Below are positions 27,359-34,606 of a DNA stretch of 64,000 nucleotides, piece by piece. A program made the translations under genes and the position numbers. Positions within the stretch are counted from its first letter, which is position 1. The number at the start of each line of letters is the position of its first letter. Source of the stretch: Halosegnis rubeus (GTDB taxonomy: Archaea; Halobacteriota; Halobacteria; Halobacteriales; Haloarculaceae); NCBI RefSeq assembly GCF_009184545.1, contig NZ_QJOW01000004.1, forward strand, positions 186,001-250,000, given 5' to 3'. The notes beneath the pieces are model-generated. The model saw nothing but the letters and a program-made list of their open reading frames with translations. It did no database searches and was not told the origin of the DNA.

Positions 27359-29053
27359 TCAACTCTCACAGGCCTTGCATTCGAGAATGTCCCGGCTGAA
27401 TTTCTGTGCAGCGTTCACGCTATTTTGATAGTAGAGACTCTTCACCCCCTTCTCCCAGGCCGAAATGTAGAGCTGGTTGATCTCCTTGACGCTCACCTCA
27501 CTCGGATCGATCGAGATGTTCAGGCTCTGTGCCTGGTCGATGTACGTCTGCCGCTGGGCTGCCTGGTTGATGATCGCCATCTGTGGGATCTCGGCGAAGG
27601 TTTTGAACACGTCTTTTTCTTCGTCAGTCAGGCAATCGAGATGCTGCACGCTCCCGTCTTTCTGTGCGATACTGTCCCAGACTTCTCGCTCGTCTCTGCC
27701 TCGCTTCTTCAGGATCGCCTCGAGGAACCGATTTTTTTGCGTCGACTTCAGCTTCGCGCCGTCGCGGACGAAGTAGTTCGACTTCAGCGGTTCGATGCTC
27801 GGACTGACCTGGCCCAGGATAACACTGCTGGACTTCGTGGGGGCCACGCTCATCGTCGTCGTGTTCCGGCGACCGTAGCCCTCGAGTACCTCCGGTTCGC
27901 CGAACTCGTCGGCAAGCCGGTGACTCTCCTCGTAGCTCCGCTCTCTGATGGTGCTGAATATCTCTTGGTTTTTCTCCATCGCCTCCATGCTGTCGAACGG
28001 AATCATCTCGCTCTGGAGGTAGCTGTGCCAGCCGAGGACGCCAATACCGATTGCTCTGTGCCGTTTCGCAAACCGCACCGGGCGCTCCATGAACTGCGTC
28101 CCCTCCGCCTCCTGTATGAACTCCTCCATAACGGCATCGAGGAACCGCGTCAGCGTCTCCACTGCGTCGGTGTCCTTCCACTCGTCATAGTGGAGCGCGT
28201 TCATCGACGAGAGACAGCAGACGAAACTCTCGTCCTGCGTGGCCGGCAGTGCAATCTCGGTACACAGGTTCGAGGCGTTGATTTCGTATCCCTTGTCTTT
28301 GTAGACCTGTGGCTTCCCCTCGTTCATGTTGTCCCGGAAGATGATGTACGGGACACCGATGTTGATCCGTGTCTCGATGATCTCCGCCCACGTCTCTCGC
28401 TTCTCTTCGTCGCCGTCGACCATCGCCTGGAACCAGTCGTCACCGATGATGACGCCGTAGTAGATGTCCTGGACGGGGTCTCCCTCCGTTTTGATGTTGA
28501 GCCACTCCTCCAAGTCGTCGTGCTCAACATCGATGTACCCCGCAAACTGGCCTCGTCGCGTCTCACCTTGGCTGACGACGTTGATGATCGTGTCGAACAG
28601 CTCGGTGAAGCTGTAACTCCCGTTGCTCTTGCCGTTGTTCGTGATCGGGCTGCCTCGGGGCCGCATCTCGCCAAAGTACCCGCTGGTGCCGCCACCCAGC
28701 TTGGTCATCTCGCCCACTTCGGCCTGCGTGTAGAGGATGCTCTCCATGTTATCCTCCATGTAGCTCCCGAAGCAGCTGATCGGGAGCCCTCGGTCGAGAC
28801 CGAAGTTCGACCACACGGGACTCGCGAGGCTGTAGAATCCCCGACTCATATACTCGTAGAACTTGTCCGCGAAGCCGTCGTCGTCTAAGATCTCTTCGGC
28901 CCGCTCCCCGATCCCCCTGACGCGCTCTTCGGCCGTGACGCCCTCCAGCAGGTACCCCTCGTCGAGGAACGCCCTGCTATCCTCGTTCAGCCAGTAGAAT
29001 GGTTCCTCGTGTTGCCGTTTCACATCGTCGAGTGCTGGTTCTGCTTGTGTCAT
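27359..29053 (-). CDS. nrdA: Ribonucleotide reductase class Ia, large (alpha) subunit
   Basis: A 564-residue subunit that reduces ribonucleotides with a radical generated by NrdB. Catalytic residues are visible: Cys94 in ISCFGSYM, Asn262-x-Cys264-x-Glu266 in SNLCTEI, Cys279 or Cys280 in FVCCLSS, and a C-terminal redox pair in ECKACES. It lacks the N-terminal ATP-cone of typical cellular NrdA, so activity is probably not shut off by dATP, as in several viral enzymes. It starts 2 bases after nrdB, last gene of the nrdR-small ORF-nrdB-nrdA operon. Most haloarchaea rely on the B12-dependent class II enzyme, so a class Ia set may be acquired. Confidence 0.92.
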   Translation of the reverse strand: MTQAEPALDDVKRQHEEPFYWLNEDSRAFLDEGYLLEGVTAEERVRGIGERAEEILDDDGFADKFYEYMSRGFYSLASPVWSNFGLDRGLPISCFGSYMEDNMESILYTQAEVGEMTKLGGGTSGYFGEMRPRGSPITNNGKSNGSYSFTELFDTIINVVSQGETRRGQFAGYIDVEHDDLEEWLNIKTEGDPVQDIYYGVIIGDDWFQAMVDGDEEKRETWAEIIETRINIGVPYIIFRDNMNEGKPQVYKDKGYEINASNLCTEIALPATQDESFVCCLSSMNALHYDEWKDTDAVETLTRFLDAVMEEFIQEAEGTQFMERPVRFAKRHRAIGIGVLGWHSYLQSEMIPFDSMEAMEKNQEIFSTIRERSYEESHRLADEFGEPEVLEGYGRRNTTTMSVAPTKSSSVILGQVSPSIEPLKSNYFVRDGAKLKSTQKNRFLEAILKKRGRDEREVWDSIAQKDGSVQHLDCLTDEEKDVFKTFAEIPQMAIINQAAQRQTYIDQAQSLNISIDPSEVSVKEINQLYISAWEKGVKSLYYQNSVNAAQKFSRDILECKACES

Positions 29054-29055
29054 CG

Positions 29056-30066
29056 TTAGAACATATCCTCCGCGGTCACGCTCTGCGCGTGCTTGTTATA
29101 CGTGGTCGACCGCTTGCTGAAGAAGTCGTTATCCTTCGTCATCAGAATCTCCTCATCGAACCATCGCGTTTCCTCAAGCAGGTCCTCGTCCGGATCGAAG
29201 ATCGGCTCTACACCGACATTCTTGAGGCTCTGGTTGAACCGGTCCCGCAGGAACATGTCGACATGCTCCCGAGGGAGGAACTCCAGTTCGCCCTCGCTAA
29301 ATATCCAATCCAGTATCTCCATTTCGGCCTCGAACGCCTGTTGACAGGCCTCCTGCACCTCTTCGTCGAACTCCTTGCCGAAGAGGCCCGGATTCTCCTC
29401 GCGAATCGTCTCCACTAGTTCGACACCGAACAGTCCGTGGATCTGCTCCTCCTTGCTGGTCGCTTCGACGGCATTCGCGATTCCTTTGAACTTCTTCTCG
29501 TGTTTATCGAAGCTCATCATGATGAGGAACTGCGAGAACAGCGAGACGTGCTCGACGAACGTGGAGAACAGCAGGATACTCATCACGTACTCCTGTTTGT
29601 CGTCACTCTCACTCTTTTCCAGATACTCGTCGAGGTATTCGATTCGCTTCTCGATTGCCGGCACATCGGTCACCGCCTCGAAGTCCTCTGTAATCCCCAA
29701 GATGTCGAGGAGGTGGCTGTACGCATCCATATGTCTGACCTCACTCTCCGCGAAAGTCATGCCGACATTGCCGACTTCCGCTTTGGGCATCTCGTCGTAG
29801 ATATCTGCCCAGAACGTTTTGACCTGGACCTCGATCTGTGCGATAGCCAACATCGTCCTTTTGATGACGGTTTTTTCGGCAGGAGTTGTATTGGTCTTGA
29901 AATCTTGAACGTCTCCTGAAAAGTTGAACTCCGTGTGAACCCAGTAGCTGTTCCGTATCGCATCCTTGTAGTCGAGGAAGTCCGCGTACTCATACGGTTT
30001 TAGCTGCGTTCGTTCTGAGAAGATATCGGTCTCTGCATCTACTCCTGTGGTTTTGTTTTCAGTCAT
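29056..30066 (-). CDS. nrdB: Ribonucleotide reductase class Ia, small (beta) subunit
   Basis: A 336-residue ferritin-like diiron protein that makes the tyrosyl radical for NrdA. Ligands seen include Glu109-x-x-His112 in ESEVRHMDAY, with Tyr116 four residues after His112 in the position of the radical tyrosine, then FVEHVSLF and EEQIHGLF. The ATG at 30066 is taken; it overlaps the end of the upstream 53-residue ORF in ATGACTGA. A GTG two codons upstream is an alternative. Spacing to nrdA is 2 bases, so the two are cotranscribed. Confidence 0.93.
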   Translation of the reverse strand: MTENKTTGVDAETDIFSERTQLKPYEYADFLDYKDAIRNSYWVHTEFNFSGDVQDFKTNTTPAEKTVIKRTMLAIAQIEVQVKTFWADIYDEMPKAEVGNVGMTFAESEVRHMDAYSHLLDILGITEDFEAVTDVPAIEKRIEYLDEYLEKSESDDKQEYVMSILLFSTFVEHVSLFSQFLIMMSFDKHEKKFKGIANAVEATSKEEQIHGLFGVELVETIREENPGLFGKEFDEEVQEACQQAFEAEMEILDWIFSEGELEFLPREHVDMFLRDRFNQSLKNVGVEPIFDPDEDLLEETRWFDEEILMTKDNDFFSKRSTTYNKHAQSVTAEDMF

Positions 30067-30220
30067 TAGCACGTCCCCCGGAAGAATCGGTCTCTGTTGG
30101 TTGGTTTCTGTTTCCGTCGTTCATTGATTCAGTGCGTTCGAATGTACTCGTCTCGATATCTGTGCGTGCCCGGTCGAGAATCGACCGGCTGTCCGGTGTT
30201 GTCGTTGATTGTTGGCTCAT
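30059..30220 (-). CDS. Small ORF between nrdR and nrdB
   Basis: A 53-residue polar frame starting MSQQSTTTPDSRSILDRAR and ending GRAND. Its ATG overlaps the nrdR stop in ATGA (30217-30220) and its TGA overlaps the nrdB start by eight bases, so it is tightly coupled on both sides, which is strong evidence for translation. No domain, cysteine motif or hydrophobic helix is visible. It could be a regulator of the reductase or a coupling ORF; function unknown. Confidence 0.65.
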   Translation of the reverse strand: MSQQSTTTPDSRSILDRARTDIETSTFERTESMNDGNRNQPTETDSSGGRAND

Positions 30221-30720
30221 GAATTCGGTGGGTCGTCGTCGGGTGCGGCCGGTTCGAAGTTGTCGAGTTCAGCATCGAGCACCGCATCGAGTTCGCGCAG
30301 AAACTCCTCCGGTTCGGAGAACGCCTTGTACACCGAAACGAAGCGGATATAGGCGACTTTGTCGACGTCGCGCAGTTGCTCGGAGACGAGTTCGCCGACG
30401 AACGTCGAGGAGACGATTCTGGTATCGCGAGCTTGGATTGTCGCCTCGATCTCCTCGACGAGTTCTGTCACTGTCGTCTCGGGTACGTCGCGCTTCTCGA
30501 CTGCTCGGTCGATTCCCGCACGGAGTTTCGCCCGGTCGAACGGCTCGATGGCTCCGTCGCGTTTCTTCACCTGGAGGGAGTCCCACTCTGGGCGCTCGTA
30601 CGTCGTGAACCGGAACGAACAGCGCTGACACTCGCGGCGTCGTCTGACCGACGACCCGTCGTCGCTACTCTCGGTGTCGATGACCCGCGTTCGCTCGTGG
30701 CCGCAGTCGGGGCAGTTCAT
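30217..30720 (-). CDS. nrdR: NrdR transcriptional regulator
   Basis: A 167-residue protein with the NrdR layout: N-terminal zinc ribbon with CPDCGHERTRV (residues 3-13) and CQRCSFRFTTYE near 32-43, then an ATP-cone domain (about 50-135) with VKKRDGAIEPFDRAKLR and a C-terminal acidic tail. NrdR senses ATP/dATP and represses ribonucleotide reductase genes by binding paired 16-base boxes. Start at the ATG before NCPDCGH (30720); an ATG at 30729 is possible. It is first in the operon, and two NrdR-box-like sites lie 33-77 bases upstream, so it is probably autoregulated. Confidence 0.92.
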   Translation of the reverse strand: MNCPDCGHERTRVIDTESSDDGSSVRRRRECQRCSFRFTTYERPEWDSLQVKKRDGAIEPFDRAKLRAGIDRAVEKRDVPETTVTELVEEIEATIQARDTRIVSSTFVGELVSEQLRDVDKVAYIRFVSVYKAFSEPEEFLRELDAVLDAELDNFEPAAPDDDPPNS

Positions 30721-30752
30721 AATTGTCATTAGTCGTCACTCCAGGCTCTTAA

Positions 30753-30816
30753 CCCCCATATGTAGGGGTGTCAGACTCGAGCCGCAATATCTGGTGTTCG
30801 CCGGTTTCACATAAAT
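30753..30816 (-). promoter_or_regulatory. Tandem NrdR-box-like operator and TATA of the nrd operon
   Basis: Box 1 at 30753-30768 contains CCATATGTAG inside a palindrome; box 2 at 30782-30797 is CCGCAATATCTGGTGT on the plus strand. Against the bacterial consensus acaCwAtATaTwGtgt I count 10 and 12 matches of 16. Centres are 29 bases apart, close to the usual paired arrangement. A minus-strand TATA-like ATTTAT at 30811-30816 predicts a start site near 30787, overlapping box 2. Confidence 0.55.
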
Positions 30817-30919
30817 CCTTCCCAACGAATTTGATGTAATACAAACCTACTTGTTTTCACCGTCGCTTGGGGCAGTCATTCGTGATATGAGATGCCTGCG
30901 AGAACCGGCGTGGCAAATC

Positions 30920-31420
30920 TCAGTCGTCGGCAGTCTCGGCGAGCGCCTGCCGGCGTTCCTGCCGGCGGGATAGTGCCTCGGCCTGCAGTTCCTGTTGTGC
31001 CGTCGATGGACACTCCAGGTCCGGGACTGAGGCCGGCGTCTCGTCTGCATCGAGGGCAACGAAGCTGAAGAAGGAGGTCGCCGCGTCGGCCGATTCGCCT
31101 TCGGACGGACGCTCTGCTTGTACGTCCACCTTGATGTCCATGCTCGTCTCGCCGGTGTCGAACACGTAGCCCGTGATGGTCACAACGTCACCCAACTCGA
31201 TGGGGGCGATGAAGTCGACGTGGTCCATTGCGGCCGTGACGACCTGACAGTTGGAGAATCGCCGCGCGGAGATCGCTCCACAGATATCCATCCAGTGGAG
31301 GACAGAGCCGCCGAGTGCGCGGCCGAGATTGTTCGTATCGTTTGGCATCAGAATCTCGCTCATCTCTGTGTGAGAACTGTCGAGTGTCGCCGTCTCGCTC
31401 GTCTGTTGTGTCGATGGCAC
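30920..31420 (-). CDS. Acyl-CoA thioesterase, hotdog fold
   Basis: A hotdog-fold thioesterase of the YciA/BFIT type. The signature LMPNDTNNLGRALGGSVLHWMD contains the catalytic Asn and the GG-HWMD helix start, and MDHVDFIAPIELGD is the second core strand. It should hydrolyse acyl-CoA. The start is uncertain: a GTG at 31420 is used, a GTG at 31444 or ATG at 31363 are alternatives. It is monocistronic and has a paralogue at 39567-40001. Confidence 0.85.
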   Translation of the reverse strand: MPSTQQTSETATLDSSHTEMSEILMPNDTNNLGRALGGSVLHWMDICGAISARRFSNCQVVTAAMDHVDFIAPIELGDVVTITGYVFDTGETSMDIKVDVQAERPSEGESADAATSFFSFVALDADETPASVPDLECPSTAQQELQAEALSRRQERRQALAETADD

Positions 31421-31532
31421 ACTCCATGTGTGGCGAAGGGCCACAAAATACTATCTAAATTGCTATTATACAAGCTGAGTTGTTCTGCAGGTGAGTATGT
31501 CAAATATGTCACTTTTATGTGATGGGATTTCG

Positions 31533-31701
31533 TCGCCTCAACAGCGTTCATGCGGCCGGTGGGCTACCAGACTAATCTGTTCGTCTACCGACTTGGTGGG
31601 TACACGTTTTTGACTTCATGCGTGTCGGGGCCCCCTTGCAGTTCCTCCTCTCAATCGTTCGCGTTCTCGGGACTGACTTCTTTTGTGGAGTCCACGCGTG
31701 A
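31533..31701 (+). pseudogene. C-terminal remnant of an SLC13-type permease
   Basis: Read in two frames this encodes TAFMRPVGYQTNLFVYRLGGYTF, a one-base frameshift, then DFMRVGAPLQFLLSIV and a stop at 31701. It matches the last about 55 codons of the intact permease at 44945-46765 with high DNA similarity (VGYQTNLFVY, VGAPLQFLLSIV identical). No upstream part of the gene remains. Confidence 0.85.
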
Positions 31702-31747
31702 GTACCACGGGCAGAGGCGTTAACCCACTTGACCGCTAGTATGAAAC

Positions 31748-31891
31748 GTGGTAACAAATACTAGACTAGGGTTCGAGCCGACACTGTACGTTTGTCGTGA
31801 CTGTGGGGATGGTGTCGAAGATCCCACTAATACACGACGATGTTCGCAGTGTGGTGGAGTGCTGGTGAACAGCAGCGTCCCGCACGATTAA
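31748..31891 (+). CDS. Small rubrerythrin-like zinc-ribbon protein
   Basis: A 47-residue protein from a GTG at 31748. It has one zinc ribbon, YVCRDCGDGV (residues 16-25) and RRCSQCGGVL (34-43), the pattern of tiny haloarchaeal rubrerythrin-like zinc-binding proteins. It follows the permease remnant directly. Function unknown; single zinc ribbons of this size probably mediate protein or nucleic-acid contacts. Confidence 0.65.
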   Translation: MVTNTRLGFEPTLYVCRDCGDGVEDPTNTRRCSQCGGVLVNSSVPHD

Positions 31892-32065
31892 GCAACCGTT
31901 CAGACACGTAGCGAAACGCTTCTGCTGACATCTCAGAAGTGCAAGCAGCTCTCGGCATCTGCTAGAATGCCCAGAGCTAAGCTGGATACCAATGTAACTC
32001 AACGGTTGATTGTCTATTCAAACTACAACAGAGCGCGTTCTGAATAAACAGGACGCGAAGAGGGA

Positions 32066-32824
32066 CTACTCTGTGTAGATTCCGTCGGGGTCGAGGTCCT
32101 CGCGGATGAGTGCAATCTCTTCCGGCGTCGGTGTCCGCGTCTCCGATACGTCGTCTGCGACCGTCAGCTCCCAGCCGGTCGCCTCCTGAACTTCTGCTTC
32201 CGTCGAGCTCGGGTGAATCGCGGCGAGATACATCTCGCCCGACTCGTCGAACCGGAGGACGCCCTTGTCGGTGATGACGGCCTCCGGCCCGCCACGGAGG
32301 CCCAACTCCTTGCGATTCTCCCGGCCGCCGACGTAGCCCGGACTCGTGATGAAGTCCACTTCCTCCGGGAACCGCCGTTTCGTGTGGGGCGTAATCATAA
32401 TCGTCCGGTGGGTGTTGCTCGCGATTTCACACGCCCCACCACTGCCCGGCAGCCGTACCGTCGGGTCGTCGTAGTCGCCGATGACGGTGGAGTTGATGTT
32501 CCCCTCGCGGTCGATCTGTGCCCCGCCGAGAAAGCCCACGTCGATGCGTCCGGCCTGCAGATAGTTGCCGAAGCTCTGTGTCATCGGGACGACGCTTTTA
32601 GCGTTCGACGCCAACACGGGGTCACCAATCGACAGCGGAAGCTGTGAGGGGTTCGAGCCGATGGTCCCCGACTCGTAAATCATCTCTAACTCCGGGGCGT
32701 GGGTTCGTTTCGCCAGGTTACAGGCGATGTTCGGCACGCCGACGCCGACGAGCGTCGTGTCGCCGTCTTCGAGTTCCTGTGCTGCGCGGGTGATCATCAG
32801 TTCGGTGTCGGTGTACGGTGGCAT
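32066..32824 (-). CDS. CoA transferase, subunit B
   Basis: A 252-residue beta subunit of a family I CoA transferase (glutaconate/3-oxoadipate type). The catalytic glutamate is in MIYESGTIGSNP near residues 48-59, the position of the conserved E-S-G motif; GGAQIDREGNINST and RLPGSGGACEIAS follow. It transfers CoA from an acyl-CoA donor to a carboxylic acid. Its ATG is 1 base after the stop of subunit A, so both form one operon. Substrate cannot be assigned. Confidence 0.88.
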   Translation of the reverse strand: MPPYTDTELMITRAAQELEDGDTTLVGVGVPNIACNLAKRTHAPELEMIYESGTIGSNPSQLPLSIGDPVLASNAKSVVPMTQSFGNYLQAGRIDVGFLGGAQIDREGNINSTVIGDYDDPTVRLPGSGGACEIASNTHRTIMITPHTKRRFPEEVDFITSPGYVGGRENRKELGLRGGPEAVITDKGVLRFDESGEMYLAAIHPSSTEAEVQEATGWELTVADDVSETRTPTPEEIALIREDLDPDGIYTE

Positions 32825-32825
32825 C

Positions 32826-33743
32826 TCAGTACTCCCCCATATCGATGGGCGTCGCGTAGTTCGTCTTCGGCTCTAAATCGAGCAGGCGCTCGGGCGTCAG
32901 CTTCTCCAGATACTCACGGCGATTCTCGACGCCGTAGACCCACTCGTCGAGCCACTCCTGTGTTCCGTCGTGACTCTGGCTCTGTTCGTCCCACGTCAGA
33001 TACGCCTCGTTGTCCCGACCGTAGTACCCTTGTGCGTACGACGGATGTGAGCCGTACGGCTCCTCGACGACGTAGTCGACGACCGAGTCGGGGATGAACG
33101 TCCGGTTCGGGTCCGACCGAATCACGTCTTCATCGACGATCTCCTCGACGCTCAACACGACCGTATCAGCCGCGAAGGCCGCCTCGACGATTTCGCCCAG
33201 AATCCCCCACAGCTGTGCGCTCCCGTCTTCGGTGGCTCGCTGGGCGCGGACAATCGCCACGTCGGGATTGAGCGCCGGGACGACGGGAATCTCGTTGAGA
33301 GGGCCATCGTACGGGTTCTCCAGTAGCCGAATCGCGTCGTTGTGCTCGATGTAGTCGGACCCGACGTACGAGCGCAACGGGAGAAACGGAAGGTGGCGCG
33401 CGCCGGCCTCTAGTCGCGTAACTAACCCGAAGTGGGAGTACTCCTCGAGTCCGATGGCGTGAGGCACCTCCTCCTCGACGGCACGCCGGAACGCCCGGAG
33501 ACTCCCGACGCCGGGGTTGCCGGCCCACGAGAAAACCACGTCGTCGACACAGCCGGCGGCAATGAGCTGATCGTAAATGAGGTCTGGCGTCGCTCGCGCG
33601 GCCGTGAGTCCCTCGTATCCTTGTCGGATAATTTCGTGGCCCGCGGCGAACGGTATCAGGTGGGTGAATCCACCGAGATACATCGTCTGTCCGTCTTCGA
33701 CGGCGGCGTCGATTGCCCCCTCCATATCCCGTAGCTTCGACAT
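32826..33743 (-). CDS. CoA transferase, subunit A
   Basis: A 305-residue alpha subunit, with MYLGGFTHLIPFAAGHEIIRQG near residues 21-42 as the glycine-rich CoA-binding start and VVFSWAGNPGVGSLRAFRRA near 69-88. It pairs with the B subunit immediately downstream. No dehydrogenase or thiolase gene is adjacent to name the pathway; a role in aromatic or branched acid breakdown is possible but unproven. The promoter region upstream (33744-33860) is AT-rich. Confidence 0.87.
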   Translation of the reverse strand: MSKLRDMEGAIDAAVEDGQTMYLGGFTHLIPFAAGHEIIRQGYEGLTAARATPDLIYDQLIAAGCVDDVVFSWAGNPGVGSLRAFRRAVEEEVPHAIGLEEYSHFGLVTRLEAGARHLPFLPLRSYVGSDYIEHNDAIRLLENPYDGPLNEIPVVPALNPDVAIVRAQRATEDGSAQLWGILGEIVEAAFAADTVVLSVEEIVDEDVIRSDPNRTFIPDSVVDYVVEEPYGSHPSYAQGYYGRDNEAYLTWDEQSQSHDGTQEWLDEWVYGVENRREYLEKLTPERLLDLEPKTNYATPIDMGEY

Positions 33744-33897
33744 TTCACGCGCCCCACGGAAGTTCGATTGTGGCTCTGTTGTCAGTCATGTCATAACATA
33801 CCGAGGACACAGACATAAATTCACAGATGCCGGCGGAGGTCTCTCGTGTTCGTGAGACGACCGTCACGGCGCGTCCACGAGTCGTGCGTCGCACGGG

Positions 33898-34047
33898 GTG
33901 TCGGCGCAGTTGCCGGCGTGCCGAGATCGACTCGACCCCGACGAGATGGCGGAGACCTACTGGCATCTCGTCGAACAGGATACCGTGAGCACACAGCCGT
34001 TCGAGGTCCACATCACGAGCGGCCCGCAGAACACTGAATTTCTGTAG
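33898..34047 (+). CDS. Possible small ORF or gene remnant
   Basis: A GTG at 33898 opens 49 residues whose last 40 look like ordinary haloarchaeal protein (RLDPDEMAETYWHLVEQD then FEVHITSGPQNTEFL). The start has weaker coding character, so it may be the 3' end of a lost gene. Not recognised. Confidence 0.3.
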   Translation: MSAQLPACRDRLDPDEMAETYWHLVEQDTVSTQPFEVHITSGPQNTEFL

Positions 34048-34172
34048 CGACTGCGGGCCAACTGGAGCGGTGCGAAGCCGCTTCAGTCGGCGGCTTCGAG
34101 CTGTCGCGCGACCGGGACCAGCGTCCGCGACCGTCGACACAGCGGCGCAGCCGCCGTCCCGCGACTCCCGGC

Positions 34173-34298
34173 CTAAATCGCGGCTCCGATGAGGAAGACG
34201 ACGGCTGCGAGGACGAGCGCGCCGATGGCGACGTACGGGAGCGGGATACCGTCGACGCCCACGCGGGTATCCGCCCCATCGTCAGAGGACTCGGCCAT
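34173..34298 (-). CDS. Small single-helix membrane protein
   Basis: A 41-residue protein: about 19 acidic N-terminal residues (MAESSDDGADTRVGVDG) then one hydrophobic helix, IPLPYVAIGALVLAAVVFL, reaching almost to the C-terminus. This is a tail-anchored or N-out single-pass micropeptide of a type frequent in haloarchaea. Function unknown. Confidence 0.6.
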   Translation of the reverse strand: MAESSDDGADTRVGVDGIPLPYVAIGALVLAAVVFLIGAAI

Positions 34299-34606
34299 TC
34301 AGACTCGCGGCTCCGTCGGTACGGCATAGTCGACTACGGGGAACGACGACGCGGGGGGGAGCGGTGAGATGTGCACGCCGTCGTTACGGACTCGCTGAAG
34401 GTATCTCTTCTGGGCGTCGGGGGGGGGGACTGCCCAACGGCAGAGCCGCGAGCGAGTGAGACGACGAATCTCGACTCCCGTCTCGTTGCTTAGCTACGTC
34501 GCCAGTGGGTCCGAAACGCGAGTGCAGAGTTCGTCGACGGCGAGACACGGCAACGCGGTTGTGATGCATCAACCGTTAAGCTGGACGGTACCGATACACA
34601 TCATGT
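34299..34606. other. Intergenic region with a 10-G tract
   Basis: No convincing gene in 308 bases. A run of ten G lies at 34419-34428. A promoter for the downstream amidase-like gene is expected near 34570-34600 but no clear TATA box is visible. Confidence 0.5.

Noticed and set aside
27425-28888. 487-codon plus-strand frame opposite nrdA
   Set aside because: Shadow of nrdA; no motifs and no promoter.
34419-34428. Ten-G tract as a phase-variation switch
   Set aside because: It lies in non-coding DNA more than 170 bases before the next start codon, not in a gene or core promoter, so no switching role is supported.
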